43,602 nucleotides of DNA from Gp6-AA40 sp035764385 (GTDB lineage Bacteria; Acidobacteriota; Vicinamibacteria; Vicinamibacterales; UBA2999), in NCBI GenBank assembly GCA_035764385.1, contig DASTZI010000061.1:1-43602 (forward strand), written 5' to 3'. The notes beneath the pieces are model-generated. The model saw only the letters and a list, made by a program, of their open reading frames with translations. It was not told the origin of the DNA and searched no databases. The position numbers and the translations under genes are program-made. Within the stretch, counting starts at the first letter, position 1. Every line of letters starts with the position of its first letter. Below are positions 1-7,853 of this stretch, one piece after another.

Positions 1-1
1 G

Positions 2-532
2 GCGGCCCGTCCGCAGACCGCCGATCGAACCGCGACACGACGCGCGCTGGAGCGCCGCTGGGCGGTCGCGTTCGGCTTCGGATTGATCCACGGCTTCGGC
101 TTCTCGTTCGCGCTGCGCGAGACGCTGCAGTTTGCGGGCTCGCATCTGCTGACATCGCTGTTGTCGTTCAACATCGGCGTCGAGCTCGGCCAGCTGCTCG
201 TCCTGGTGCTGATGGTGCCGGCGCTCGGCGTGCTCTTCCGCTACATCGTCGCCGAGCGCATGGGCACCATCATCCTGTCCGCCATCGTCGCGCACACCGC
301 GTGGCACTGGATGACCGATCGATACGCCGTGCTGCAGCAGTTCCCGTGGCCCGAAGTCACCGCAGCGGATGCGGCGAGCGCGATCCGATGGCTGATGCTG
401 CTGATCGTGCTGGCTGCCGGCGCGTACCTGCTGGGACGGGCAGGAGCATCGGCACACGATTCCGATACTCCTCGTACGCCGAGCCGTGTTCCGAAACCAG
501 GTCCCGCTCTTCGAACTGAATCGCCAGAATGA
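2..532 (+). CDS. HupE/UreJ-family membrane protein, C-terminal part
   Basis: The reading frame is open to the left edge, so the 5' end is missing; the TTG at 83 is internal. The visible protein has the hallmark HGFGFSF motif, then FNIGVELGQ and several hydrophobic helices, as in the HupE/UreJ_2 group of polytopic membrane proteins. Members are often called nickel or cobalt permease-like accessory proteins, but for this subgroup the substrate is not established. A last helix (WLMLLIVLAAGAYLLG) is followed by a polar tail of about 35 residues. The last 176 bp overlap the 3' end of the convergent methyltransferase gene. The helix in the overlap looks genuine, so both frames appear to be used. 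Confidence 0.72.
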   Translation, partial: AARPQTADRTATRRALERRWAVAFGFGLIHGFGFSFALRETLQFAGSHLLTSLLSFNIGVELGQLLVLVLMVPALGVLFRYIVAERMGTIILSAIVAHTAWHWMTDRYAVLQQFPWPEVTAADAASAIRWLMLLIVLAAGAYLLGRAGASAHDSDTPRTPSRVPKPGPALRTESPE

Positions 533-1154
533 TGTAAGCCGTCGTCGCGACCGCGAACACGAGGTGCGCGAGCGTCATCGTCGGCGTCATCCAGAACGCG
601 AGCAGGAATCCGAAATACAACGGATGCCGCACGTACCGGTACGGCGCGGGCGTGCGGAAGCCCACGGGTGTATACGGCTTCCCGATGAGGGGCAGCCACA
701 CCTGGCGCAGTCCGAAGAGATCGAAGTGGTTGATCAGGAACGTCACGACCAGCACGGTCGCCCAGCCGGTGACGAACTGACTCCAGAGCACCGCGCGGAT
801 GAACGGGTTCTCCACTGACCAGATCACGATCCCGATCGGCCGCCACTGCCAGAAGAGCAGGATCAGCGCGAGACTCGCAAAGAGCACGAACGTCGACCGT
901 TCGATCGTCCACGGCACGATCTGCGTCCACCTCTCCTTGAACCAGCGGCGTGCCATGACACTGTGCTGCACTGCGAAGACCGTCAGCAGCAAGGCATCGA
1001 CCGCGAGTGAAGGAAGGAGCGGGCCGGACGCATCGGCGTCCAGACGTGTCGGCACCGCGAAGCCGCCGACAAACGCGATGGCGTAGAGGAACGTCGCAAG
1101 GAATACGACGTAGGCGATTACGCCGTACGCAAAGAACATCAACCGTTTCAACAT
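357..1154 (-). CDS. mddA: MddA-like methanethiol S-methyltransferase
   Basis: About 265 aa with five to six membrane helices and the C-terminal signature PYRYVRHPLYFGFLLAFW followed by an EERDLVSEHG element. This is the isoprenylcysteine-methyltransferase/NnrU-like fold, and length and overall pattern fit MddA, which methylates methanethiol to dimethyl sulfide using SAM. Two ATG codons are possible (1160 and 1154). AGGAGG directly abuts the first and lies 6 nt before the second, so 1154 is the likelier start. The last 30 or so residues (after RVPMLLP) are basic and low in complexity and are antisense to the end of the HupE-like gene. The substrate is inferred from family resemblance; another thiol or a protein substrate is possible. 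Confidence 0.7.
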   Translation of the reverse strand: MLKRLMFFAYGVIAYVVFLATFLYAIAFVGGFAVPTRLDADASGPLLPSLAVDALLLTVFAVQHSVMARRWFKERWTQIVPWTIERSTFVLFASLALILLFWQWRPIGIVIWSVENPFIRAVLWSQFVTGWATVLVVTFLINHFDLFGLRQVWLPLIGKPYTPVGFRTPAPYRYVRHPLYFGFLLAFWMTPTMTLAHLVFAVATTAYIILAIQFEERDLVSEHGSAYEEYRNRVPMLLPVPAGTRRQPARSAASAIGSRSPHPLR

Positions 1155-1216
1155 GGTCATCCTCCTGTCTACACGTCGAGGATGAACCGCGCGCGACGCG
1201 GCGCCTATGGGTGGTC

Positions 1217-1266
1217 TGTCCCGAATTGGGTAGAATCGCCGGCCAAGTGGCGGGACAAATGTCCCG
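1217..1266 (+). promoter_or_regulatory. Candidate promoter and operator of the hydrolase-LuxR gene
   Basis: A perfect inverted repeat, CGGGACA-AA-TGTCCCG, lies at 1251-1266, ten bases before the ATG at 1276. A third copy of the half-site, TGTCCCG, is at 1217-1223. Between them is a -10-like TAGAAT at 1231-1236. Three copies of one 7-mer in 50 bp around a probable promoter suggest a binding site, possibly for the LuxR-type domain of the gene it precedes (autoregulation). No good -35 box was found, and the regulator is an inference. Confidence 0.5.
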
Positions 1267-1275
1267 ACTCATCCG

Positions 1276-2352
1276 ATGACCACACCTTCCCGGCTTCGAC
1301 AACGCGTTCAGTACGCTCGGGCGTCGGACGACGTTCGCCTCGCGTGGGCGGAGTCCGGCGGCGGCCCTATCGTCGTCAAGGCGGCCAACTGGCTGACCCA
1401 TCTTGAATACGAGTGGGAAAGCCCGGTATGGAGACACTGGATCCAGTTCTTCTCGGAACACTGCCGGCTGGTTCGCTACGACGAACGCGGCTGCGGCATG
1501 AGCGAATGGAAATCAGGTCCGTTGACGATCGAGCAGTGGTCCGACGACCTCGCAACGATCATCGAGGCGGCGCGGCCCAGCGAGCCGGTGACGCTGCTCG
1601 GCATTTCGCAGGGGGCTGCGGCGTGCATCGCCTACGCGACCAAACACCCTGACCGCGTGGCGCGAATGATCCTCTACGGGGCCTATGCGCGCGGGAAATT
1701 CCTGCAAGGAAAGCCCGACGTTGCGCGCGAGTACCGCGCCGTCATCGAAGTGGCGCGCATCGGCTGGGGCAGCGATAACCCCGCGTTCCGCCAGCTGTTC
1801 ACTTCGCGTTTCATTCCCGAGGGCACTCACGAGCAGGTGCAGTGGTTCAACGAACTCTGCCGGAAAACGGCGCCAGGCCACGTCGCCGCCGAACTGATGG
1901 AATCGCGCGCCGTCATCGACGTGACGCAGCTGCTCGGCGCGGTGACCACGCCGACGCTCGTGCTCCACGCGCGCCACGATAGCGCCATCCCGTTCGACGA
2001 AGGACGCCTGCTGGCGGCCGGCATTCCAAACGCGCAGTTCGTCGAGCTCGATTCGCGCAATCACATTCTGCTGGAGCACGAACCTGCCTGGAACCGCTTC
2101 CGCGACGAGGTGCTCGAGTTCCTCGGCGCGGGCAGCCGCGCGAGCGACGAGGCGGTCTTCGCGTCGCTCTCGTCGCGCGAGCGGCAGATTCTGGCGCTGA
2201 TGACCGAGGGGTTGGCCAACACCGACATCGCGGAGTGCCTGTCGATTAGCGAGAAGACCGTTCGCAATCACACGTCGAACATCTTCGACAAGCTCGGGGT
2301 CTGGTCACGCGCGCAGGCGATCGTGTTCGCGCGGGATCATGGCTTCGAGTAA
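1276..2352 (+). CDS. Alpha/beta hydrolase fused to LuxR-type DNA-binding domain
   Basis: 358 aa. Residues 1-285 are an alpha/beta hydrolase: nucleophile elbow GISQG with Ser111, probable acid Asp235 (HARHDSAIPF), catalytic His263 (RNHILLEHE). Residues 297-350 are a LuxR/GerE helix-turn-helix (LSSRERQILALM, then SEKTVRNHTSNIFDKLGV). The triad looks intact, so the front half may still cleave or bind a small ester or lactone and pass the signal to the DNA-binding tail. Such fusions are known, but their ligands are mostly undefined. The gene stands alone, divergent from the methyltransferase gene, with a palindrome just before its start. It is a one-component sensor by architecture; hydrolytic activity is inferred. 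Confidence 0.88.
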   Translation: MTTPSRLRQRVQYARASDDVRLAWAESGGGPIVVKAANWLTHLEYEWESPVWRHWIQFFSEHCRLVRYDERGCGMSEWKSGPLTIEQWSDDLATIIEAARPSEPVTLLGISQGAAACIAYATKHPDRVARMILYGAYARGKFLQGKPDVAREYRAVIEVARIGWGSDNPAFRQLFTSRFIPEGTHEQVQWFNELCRKTAPGHVAAELMESRAVIDVTQLLGAVTTPTLVLHARHDSAIPFDEGRLLAAGIPNAQFVELDSRNHILLEHEPAWNRFRDEVLEFLGAGSRASDEAVFASLSSRERQILALMTEGLANTDIAECLSISEKTVRNHTSNIFDKLGVWSRAQAIVFARDHGFE

Positions 2353-2501
2353 ATCCCAAAACCCAAATCCCAAATCCAAAAAAGATCACGAGCCACGGAG
2401 ACACGAAGGCTCGGAGAAAGAATTTTTTCTCTGTGTCTCTGAGCCTCTGTGGCCCGTCGATGTTGATTTGGGACTTGGGATTTGGGATTTGGGATTTGCG
2501 A
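2351..2501. repeat. Heptad-repeat inverted element with octad core
   Basis: Lies between convergent genes and overlaps the TAA of the first. The left arm has four phased 7-mers of type AAATCCC at 2351-2378; the right arm has five of type GATTTGG at 2465-2499, the reverse-complement theme. Between them a second palindrome (about 2393-2452) has an 8-nt period: units of type CCACGGAG on the left and TGTCTCTG on the right, around a TTTTTT centre. The whole could fold into one long hairpin and may end transcription from both sides. Function is unknown. Confidence 0.8.
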
Positions 2502-2502
2502 T

Positions 2503-3402
2503 CTAAGCCAAGCCCAAAGGGCCGGTCGCGACGCGCTTGAGGAAGTCCGCCGCGACGCGTACGCGGGGGTCGCGACGGAACTCCGGATGTGTGACCAGCC
2601 AGACGTCCTGCTCGGCGACGGGCGCTGAGACGGCGACGAGCGCTTCGTCGGTGCGGCCGACAAAGCACGGCAACACCGCGATGCCGAGCGAGGCATGGGC
2701 GGCGGCGAGCAGAGCATGCGTGCTGTTGGTCTCGAGCGCCACGCGCGCGGATGCCAAAAGCGGCTGAAACCACGCCGCCTCCTGCAATAACTGAAAATGC
2801 GCGGTGTAGGTCAGGAGCGGAATGTCGCGCAGGTCTTCCGCGCGCTCGATCCGCATGCGTGACCCTCGCAGCAGGTTCTTCGACGCATACAGAGCCGTCG
2901 TCGCCTTGCCGATTCGAACGGCCACGAGACCACTCTGTCGGGGCCGCGGCGACTGCACCGCGAGCTCGGCCTCACCTCGCGAGAGATCCCGCTGGCGCGT
3001 GCCCACCAGAATCTGGAGATCGAGCTCCGGATGCCTGGAATGAAATGCCGGCAGCTGCGGGACCAACCAATGCGAGGCAAATTCGGGCGCCACGGCCACG
3101 CGCACGCGTCCCGATATTCGTCCCGTGCTCTCGCGCGCACGAAGACCGATGCCTTCAGCGGAGCGCTCGATGTTCTCGGCCGTCGGGAGAATCTCCTGCC
3201 CGAGCGGTGTCGGCAGGTACCCAGCGGCCGTCCGGTGGAAGAGCGGTGCGCCAATCGCCGCTTCGAGGGCGGCCAGACGTCGGCTCACCGTGGTGTGCTC
3301 GACGCCCAGTTTGCGGGCGGCCACTGAAATGCGCCCGGCACGCGCCACCGCGAGGAACACCCTAAGGCCGTCCCAGTCCACGCGCGTATTTTTGCACATC
3401 AT
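2503..3402 (-). CDS. LysR-family transcriptional regulator
   Basis: 299 aa from the ATG at 3402 (a second ATG follows at 3399). The N-terminal helix-turn-helix is clear: WDGLRVFLAVARAGRIS, then LGVEHTTVSRRLAALE and LFHRTAAG. The rest fits the periplasmic-binding-protein-like effector domain of LysR proteins. The frame stays open upstream, but residues before the ATG pair do not resemble the family. It is divergent from the SAM methyltransferase gene at 3479, the usual layout of a LysR regulator with its target. A palindrome covers its own start codon. The effector is unknown. Confidence 0.92.
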   Translation of the reverse strand: MMCKNTRVDWDGLRVFLAVARAGRISVAARKLGVEHTTVSRRLAALEAAIGAPLFHRTAAGYLPTPLGQEILPTAENIERSAEGIGLRARESTGRISGRVRVAVAPEFASHWLVPQLPAFHSRHPELDLQILVGTRQRDLSRGEAELAVQSPRPRQSGLVAVRIGKATTALYASKNLLRGSRMRIERAEDLRDIPLLTYTAHFQLLQEAAWFQPLLASARVALETNSTHALLAAAHASLGIAVLPCFVGRTDEALVAVSAPVAEQDVWLVTHPEFRRDPRVRVAADFLKRVATGPLGLA

Positions 3403-3410
3403 GTTGTGCA
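3393..3410. promoter_or_regulatory. Palindrome over the lysR-type start codon
   Basis: TGCACA-TCATGT-TGTGCA, a perfect 6-bp inverted repeat with a 6-nt spacer, overlaps the two possible start codons of the LysR-type gene and lies about 70 bp before the divergent methyltransferase gene. Size and place fit a LysR autoregulatory site. It does not follow the loose T-N11-A rule exactly, so the role is inferred. Confidence 0.5.
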
Positions 3411-3478
3411 CGAATGCCTGTGGCAGCAGACACCACGGACGCGCATCCTGTTCCGGGCTTCCGCGAAGGAGGACGCAA

Positions 3479-4327
3479 ATGGCAACCACCATCGAGATCA
3501 AAGATCAGCAGCGAGCGCAGTGGCGCGACGCCGCCGACGCCTGGGACCGGTACTTCGAGTGGTATTCGCGGGCATTCGCACCGCTGATGACGTGGTGCGC
3601 TGATGCCATCGCGGCGGCGCCAGGGATGCGCGTGCTGGACGTCGCAGCCGGCTCCGGCCAGCCGGCGCTCTCGATCGCGCCGCGCGTTCAACCCCGAGGG
3701 ACGATCCTGGGCATCGACTTTTCGCCTGAAATGGTCGCGGTCGCCGAGCGGCGCGCCCGCCAGGCAGGTACGACCAACGTCTCGTTTAGAACGATGGATG
3801 CCGAACAGCTCGAGCTACCCGATGCGTCGTTCGATGCCATCACGTGCGCATGCGGCCTGATATTTTTTCCCGACGCGCAACGTGCCCTCGCAGAGATGCA
3901 GCGGGTGCTCAAGCCCGGCGGCTCCATCGCCCTTGGCGTCTGGGACGAGCCGTCGAAAAGCCCGTTCGTCACCGTCGGTGGCGGCGCGCTCAGCCAGTTT
4001 CATGCGGCGACACCGCCGAATCCGAAGTCGCCAGGCGCGTTCCGTTTTTCAAAACATGACGTGCTCGAAGGCGTGCTCTGCGATGCTGGATTCAGCGATA
4101 TCAGGATTGACAGCGTGACGATGCCGATCGAATTCGGATCGACGGAGGAGTACTGGCAGATGTTCACGGAATGCGCGGCCGGCGTCAAACCGAAGATTGC
4201 GCTGCTCTCGGGGGAGGATCAGATAAAACTGCGTCGCCTGGTGGACGAACGTGCCGCGCCGCATATCGTGAATGGACGTCTGCGGCTCGAATCGATGCCG
4301 CTGTGCGCAGCGGCGAGGCGAGCATGA
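3479..4327 (+). CDS. Class I SAM-dependent methyltransferase
   Basis: 282 aa. The start is the ATG at 3479, with GGAGG about 8 nt upstream; the frame is open further back without family resemblance. Motif I is VLDVAAGSGQP (residues 52-62), the acidic end of strand 2 is GIDFSPEM (78-85), and the post-motif region LPDASFDAITCACGLIFFPD is typical of the UbiE/Methyltransf_11 group. LKPGGSIAL follows. The substrate cannot be read from the sequence. Divergent placement from the LysR-type gene suggests joint regulation. The gene ends against a heptad-repeat hairpin. Confidence 0.9.
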   Translation: MATTIEIKDQQRAQWRDAADAWDRYFEWYSRAFAPLMTWCADAIAAAPGMRVLDVAAGSGQPALSIAPRVQPRGTILGIDFSPEMVAVAERRARQAGTTNVSFRTMDAEQLELPDASFDAITCACGLIFFPDAQRALAEMQRVLKPGGSIALGVWDEPSKSPFVTVGGGALSQFHAATPPNPKSPGAFRFSKHDVLEGVLCDAGFSDIRIDSVTMPIEFGSTEEYWQMFTECAAGVKPKIALLSGEDQIKLRRLVDERAAPHIVNGRLRLESMPLCAAARRA

Positions 4328-4339
4328 GTTGCAGCGTCG

Positions 4340-4412
4340 CCAACTCCCAACTTCCAACCTCCAACCACCAAAATGGAGAACCTCTTGGCAGTTGGATGTT
4401 GGAAGTTGTGTG
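4340..4412. repeat. Heptad-repeat inverted element (CCAACNN)
   Basis: Left arm: five phased 7-mers beginning CCAA at 4340, 4347, 4354, 4361 and 4368. Right arm: four phased 7-mers beginning TTG at 4385, 4392, 4399 and 4406. The arms are inverted relative to each other and fill nearly the whole gap between two convergent genes. The core word differs from the other islands, but the 7-nt step is the same. It could act as a bidirectional terminator. Confidence 0.75.
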
Positions 4413-4414
4413 AT

Positions 4415-5320
4415 CTAGGTGTTGCCGCCGCGCACGTACTTGTTGAACCAGTCGACGGTGCTCTTCCACGAGGCATCCGCCGCGGCCTTGTTGTAGCGCT
4501 CCGGCGTCGCATCGTTGTTGAACCCGTGCACCGCGCCTTCGTAGATGTGGCCTTCGTGAGGCACGCCGGCGGCGGCGAGCTGCTTGTCGTAGTCGGGCCA
4601 CGTCATCGCCAGCCGGGTGTCGAGCGCGCCATGATGCACAAGCACGGCCGCTTTGATTTTCGCGACGTCTGCCGCCATCGGCGGCCCACCATAATACGGC
4701 GCCACCGCGGCAATGTCCGCGCCCAGGCGAACCGCCAGGGTATTGGCGATGCCACCGCCGAAGCAGAAGCCGGTCGCGCCGATCTTGCCGGTGCTGTCCG
4801 GCCGATTCTTCAGCCAGTACGCGGCCGCAACGAAGTCTTCGGTCATCTTGTTGCGATCGACCTTGCCGAACAACTCACCGCCCTTGACGTCGTCGCCCGG
4901 GTAGCCGCCGACTGACGTCAGACCGTCTGGCGCGAACGCCATGAAATTCGCCACCGCGAGGCGACGCGCAACGTCCTCAATGTGCGGGTTCAAACCGCGG
5001 TTCTCGTGAATGACGAGAATGGCCGGCAGTTTGTTGGTGCCCGCGCTGGCCGGTCGCGCCAGGTAACCTTTGATGCTGCCGTTGCCCATCGGCGACTGCA
5101 CGGTCTCGTAGCTGGTCTTGAGGCGCGCGTCCGTCTTGCTGACCTGCTGCGCCGCCGCATAATCGGGCATCAGCAAGTCGATGATGGTCCCGGCCGCCAG
5201 GCCACCCACGGCGAACTTCTTGGCGCCCTCGAAAAAGTCACGACGGCTGATGTGCCCGTGAATGAACTCGTTATAGAGCTGCACGGCTTCGATCGGCAGC
5301 TTCGGTTTTCTCGGTTCCAT
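4415..5320 (-). CDS. Exported dienelactone hydrolase family protein
   Basis: 301 aa from the ATG at 5320, preceded by GAGGAG at good spacing; upstream in-frame codons are not family-like. Residues 25-58 contain a twin-arginine-type signal (SRRDFF, hydrophobic stretch, AAAQ), set inside a leader longer than usual. The dienelactone hydrolase fold follows: HENRG at 105-109, nucleophile Cys186 in GFCFGGG, Asp234 in HGALDTR, His265 in AVHGF. A Cys-Asp-His triad is characteristic of the family. The natural substrate is unknown; many exported members are general esterases. It is divergent from the quinoprotein gene. Confidence 0.9.
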   Translation of the reverse strand: MEPRKPKLPIEAVQLYNEFIHGHISRRDFFEGAKKFAVGGLAAGTIIDLLMPDYAAAQQVSKTDARLKTSYETVQSPMGNGSIKGYLARPASAGTNKLPAILVIHENRGLNPHIEDVARRLAVANFMAFAPDGLTSVGGYPGDDVKGGELFGKVDRNKMTEDFVAAAYWLKNRPDSTGKIGATGFCFGGGIANTLAVRLGADIAAVAPYYGGPPMAADVAKIKAAVLVHHGALDTRLAMTWPDYDKQLAAAGVPHEGHIYEGAVHGFNNDATPERYNKAAADASWKSTVDWFNKYVRGGNT

Positions 5321-5428
5321 CTCGTTCTCCTCTTGAAAATCCAGGTGCCGGGCGAGCGGGCACCGGCTTGTCCGCCGTCGCGCCAAACGCGGAAGGCGGG
5401 CGACGGCCGAAGAATATATCAAACACCG

Positions 5429-5456
5429 TTGACAACCGGATGGGGCGGGACATAAT
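5429..5456 (+). promoter_or_regulatory. Sigma-70-like promoter of the quinoprotein gene
   Basis: TTGACA at 5429-5434 and CATAAT at 5451-5456, separated by 16 bp. The expected transcript start, about 5463, leaves a very short leader holding GGAGAG just before the ATG at 5473. A good match for a vegetative promoter, read by eye only. Confidence 0.55.
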
Positions 5457-5472
5457 TCGCCCCGGAGAGTTG

Positions 5473-7221
5473 ATGATGCCGAAATGCCCGTCGCTTCTGT
5501 CCGCAGCGCTCGTCGGCGTACTGGGTGCCAGTGTCCCCCTCATCGCCCAATACAAGATGACGGTCAATGCGGATCGCCTGATCAACGCCCAAAGCGAGCC
5601 GCAGAACTGGCTGATGATGAACGGCGATTACGGGTCGACCCGCTACTCGAAGCTGTCGCAGATCAATCGCGAGAACGTGAAGAACCTCAGGATGGTGTGG
5701 GCGCTCGCGCTCGGCGGCATGCAGGACGTGGGACAGAACGGTCCGGAAAACGAAGTCAACCCGCTCATCGACAATGGGTTCATGTACACGACCGATGGGT
5801 GGGGAACGATTTACAAGATTGACGCACGCGACAACACCAAGGGGTCATTCGCGTGGGTCGCGGATCCGGGCGTGAAACATCAGGGGAACCCGCCGCGGAC
5901 ACGAGGCATCGCGCTCTGGGAAGACAAGGTGATCGCCAACCTTCCGGACGGCCGTGTCATTGCCGTCAACCGCGACACCGGCGAGATCGTCTGGGACAAG
6001 ATGATCGCGAAGACCGATGAATTCGGCAGCCGCGAACGCTTCTTCGCGGCCCCGATCACCGCCGACGGCAAGGTGATCATCGCTAACGGCGCCGGCGACG
6101 GGAAAACACGCGGCTGGGTTGCGGCGCTCGACGTCAAGACCGGCAACGAACTCTGGCGCTGGTATGCGGTGCCGAAACCGGGAGACGCGGGCAGCGAAAC
6201 GTGGAAGGACAAGAACAATGCGTGGAAGACGGGCGGCGCAGGTCTCTGGCAAACCGGCTCGTACGATCCCGCAACCAAGCTGACGATTTGGGGCACAGGC
6301 AACCCGATCCCGCAGTACGACCCGCAGGCCAGGCCCGGTGACAACCTCTACACCAACTCGGTCGTCGCGCTGAACGTCGACACCGGTAAACTCGCCTGGT
6401 ACTTCCAGTACACGCCGAACGATGCCTGGGACTACGACGAAGTCGGCATCCACATGCTGTACGACACGATCATCGACGGCGCAATGCGCAAGGTCGTCGG
6501 GCACTTTGCGCGCAACGGCTTCTACTACACGCTCGACCGAACCACGGGCAAGTTCATCAAGGGAACGCAGTACGTCAACGATTTGAACTGGACGAAGGGA
6601 CTCAACCCCAAGACAGGTCTTCCGTTGGAGTACGACCCGAAACTCGACGTGCAGATCTACAACCCGGAGGCCCGCGCGCTACGCGGCGACGGCAGCAAGC
6701 GAACGTGTCCGACGTGGCACGGCGGAATCGCGCACCAGCCGACCGCATTCAATCCGGTCAAGAACATCGCCTACGGCGTTGGTATCGAGGGCTGCTTCTC
6801 GACCAATGGCGCCGCGGTCGCGTTCCTTTCACCGAATGGCGGCATCGACGACAAGAAGAGCGAGAAGCGCACGTTCAGCAGCGACCTCTATTACGGGTCA
6901 GTGACGGCGTTCGACACCACCAAACACAAGATCGTCGCCAAAGCCGTGACCGACATCGAGATTCGCTCCGGCGCGATCGACACCGCCGGCGGCCTGGTGT
7001 TCACGGCACTGCAAGATGGCTGGATCGTCGCCTACAACGACGAGACGCTCGAGGAGCTCTGGCGCTTCAACGTCGGGACAGCGTTGAAGGGTGCACCGGT
7101 GACCTACGCGATCGGCCCGAAACAGTACCTCGCCGTTCAAGCGGGAGGCAGGCACCTGCATCCAGTGAAGTTCGATGGCTTCCAGGATGCGAGCTATATG
7201 TTTGTATTTGCGCTGAACTGA
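5473..7221 (+). CDS. PQQ-dependent dehydrogenase-type quinoprotein
   Basis: 582 aa from the ATG at 5473 (GGAGAG upstream; a second ATG follows). A signal peptide ends near LIAQ. The body is an eight-bladed propeller like methanol/ethanol quinoprotein dehydrogenases, with NGDYGSTRYSKLSQI near the N terminus. The catalytic-site equivalent is DAWDYDEVG, with Asp320 and Asp322. The extra Asp two residues after the catalytic one marks lanthanide-dependent (XoxF/PedH-type) enzymes. There is no cytochrome c domain at the C terminus; a separate cytochrome gene lies just downstream on the other strand. The alcohol substrate is unknown. Acidobacteria also carry quinoprotein look-alikes that may not bind PQQ, and that cannot be excluded here. 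Confidence 0.85.
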   Translation: MMPKCPSLLSAALVGVLGASVPLIAQYKMTVNADRLINAQSEPQNWLMMNGDYGSTRYSKLSQINRENVKNLRMVWALALGGMQDVGQNGPENEVNPLIDNGFMYTTDGWGTIYKIDARDNTKGSFAWVADPGVKHQGNPPRTRGIALWEDKVIANLPDGRVIAVNRDTGEIVWDKMIAKTDEFGSRERFFAAPITADGKVIIANGAGDGKTRGWVAALDVKTGNELWRWYAVPKPGDAGSETWKDKNNAWKTGGAGLWQTGSYDPATKLTIWGTGNPIPQYDPQARPGDNLYTNSVVALNVDTGKLAWYFQYTPNDAWDYDEVGIHMLYDTIIDGAMRKVVGHFARNGFYYTLDRTTGKFIKGTQYVNDLNWTKGLNPKTGLPLEYDPKLDVQIYNPEARALRGDGSKRTCPTWHGGIAHQPTAFNPVKNIAYGVGIEGCFSTNGAAVAFLSPNGGIDDKKSEKRTFSSDLYYGSVTAFDTTKHKIVAKAVTDIEIRSGAIDTAGGLVFTALQDGWIVAYNDETLEELWRFNVGTALKGAPVTYAIGPKQYLAVQAGGRHLHPVKFDGFQDASYMFVFALN

Positions 7222-7226
7222 TCGAA

Positions 7227-7318
7227 CAGGTGGCAGCGGGCAGGTCGCAGGGGGCAGCAGACGGCACATCCTGCGCCCTCCTGCCCAGCCGCCCCCTGCC
7301 CCCTGCCCCCTGCCACCT
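7227..7318. repeat. Heptad-repeat inverted element (CAGGGGG)
   Basis: Left arm has phased 7-mers starting CAG at 7227, 7234, 7241, 7248 and 7255. Right arm has three exact CCCCCTG units at 7292, 7299 and 7306, plus looser units before them. The arms are inverted copies of one theme. The element fills the gap between two convergent genes and touches the stop codon of the cytochrome gene. Confidence 0.78.
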
Positions 7319-7853
7319 ATTTGAGGTCTTTACACACCTCAGTGTCTTCGCCCCAGAACTCCACGCACTTGGCGTGGTCGATGGGGCCTTTCCCGACAAC
7401 GCGCGCCATCAGGAAGTCGACGATGAGATCGACCTCGCGCTGTTGGAGCGTGGCGGGCGGATCCGGCATTCGCGTCGGATACGACTTCAGGTCCGCCTGC
7501 GTCTTGCCATAGCAGCGCCCATCGCTGTACGCGAACTTGTCGAAGGCCGGCATCTGTGAATTGAGCCGCCCGCATTTAATTGTCATCATCAGTCCGGCGC
7601 GCGGCAGCTTCGTTTCGCGAAGGTTCGCGCCGTCGGGCATCTGATTGTCGGTCTTGTGGCCGTCACCACTCCAGCCATGACACGCCTGGCAGTTGGCCTT
7701 CTGCTCGTAGAGCCGTCGTCCTTCCGCGAGATCCGATGGATCCGGCGCGGTGCCCTGCGCGCCGACGCGCGCGGCCGATGCAGCGGCGAACGCCATCAGC
7801 AGCGCCGCGGCGCCTGCGGCAAGCGCCTTTGTGATCGCCTGAGGACCGCTCAT
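7317..7853 (-). CDS. Exported monohaem c-type cytochrome
   Basis: 178 aa with an N-terminal signal (hydrophobic residues about 10-30). One haem site, CQACH, at 55-59, and a likely axial Met101 in NSQMPAF. Four more cysteines (94, 114, 163, 174) lie outside the haem motif and could form two disulfides, which is unusual for a small class I cytochrome. The start overlaps the stop of the hydrolase gene upstream by ATGA, so the two are probably translated together. It may take electrons from the quinoprotein encoded next door on the opposite strand; that link is inferred from position only. Confidence 0.88.
   Translation of the reverse strand: MSGPQAITKALAAGAAALLMAFAAASAARVGAQGTAPDPSDLAEGRRLYEQKANCQACHGWSGDGHKTDNQMPDGANLRETKLPRAGLMMTIKCGRLNSQMPAFDKFAYSDGRCYGKTQADLKSYPTRMPDPPATLQQREVDLIVDFLMARVVGKGPIDHAKCVEFWGEDTEVCKDLK

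Noticed and set aside
241..1461. Long minus-strand frame (406 aa)
   Set aside because: Arg-rich shadow of the methyltransferase and neighbouring genes; no family pattern and no coherent start.
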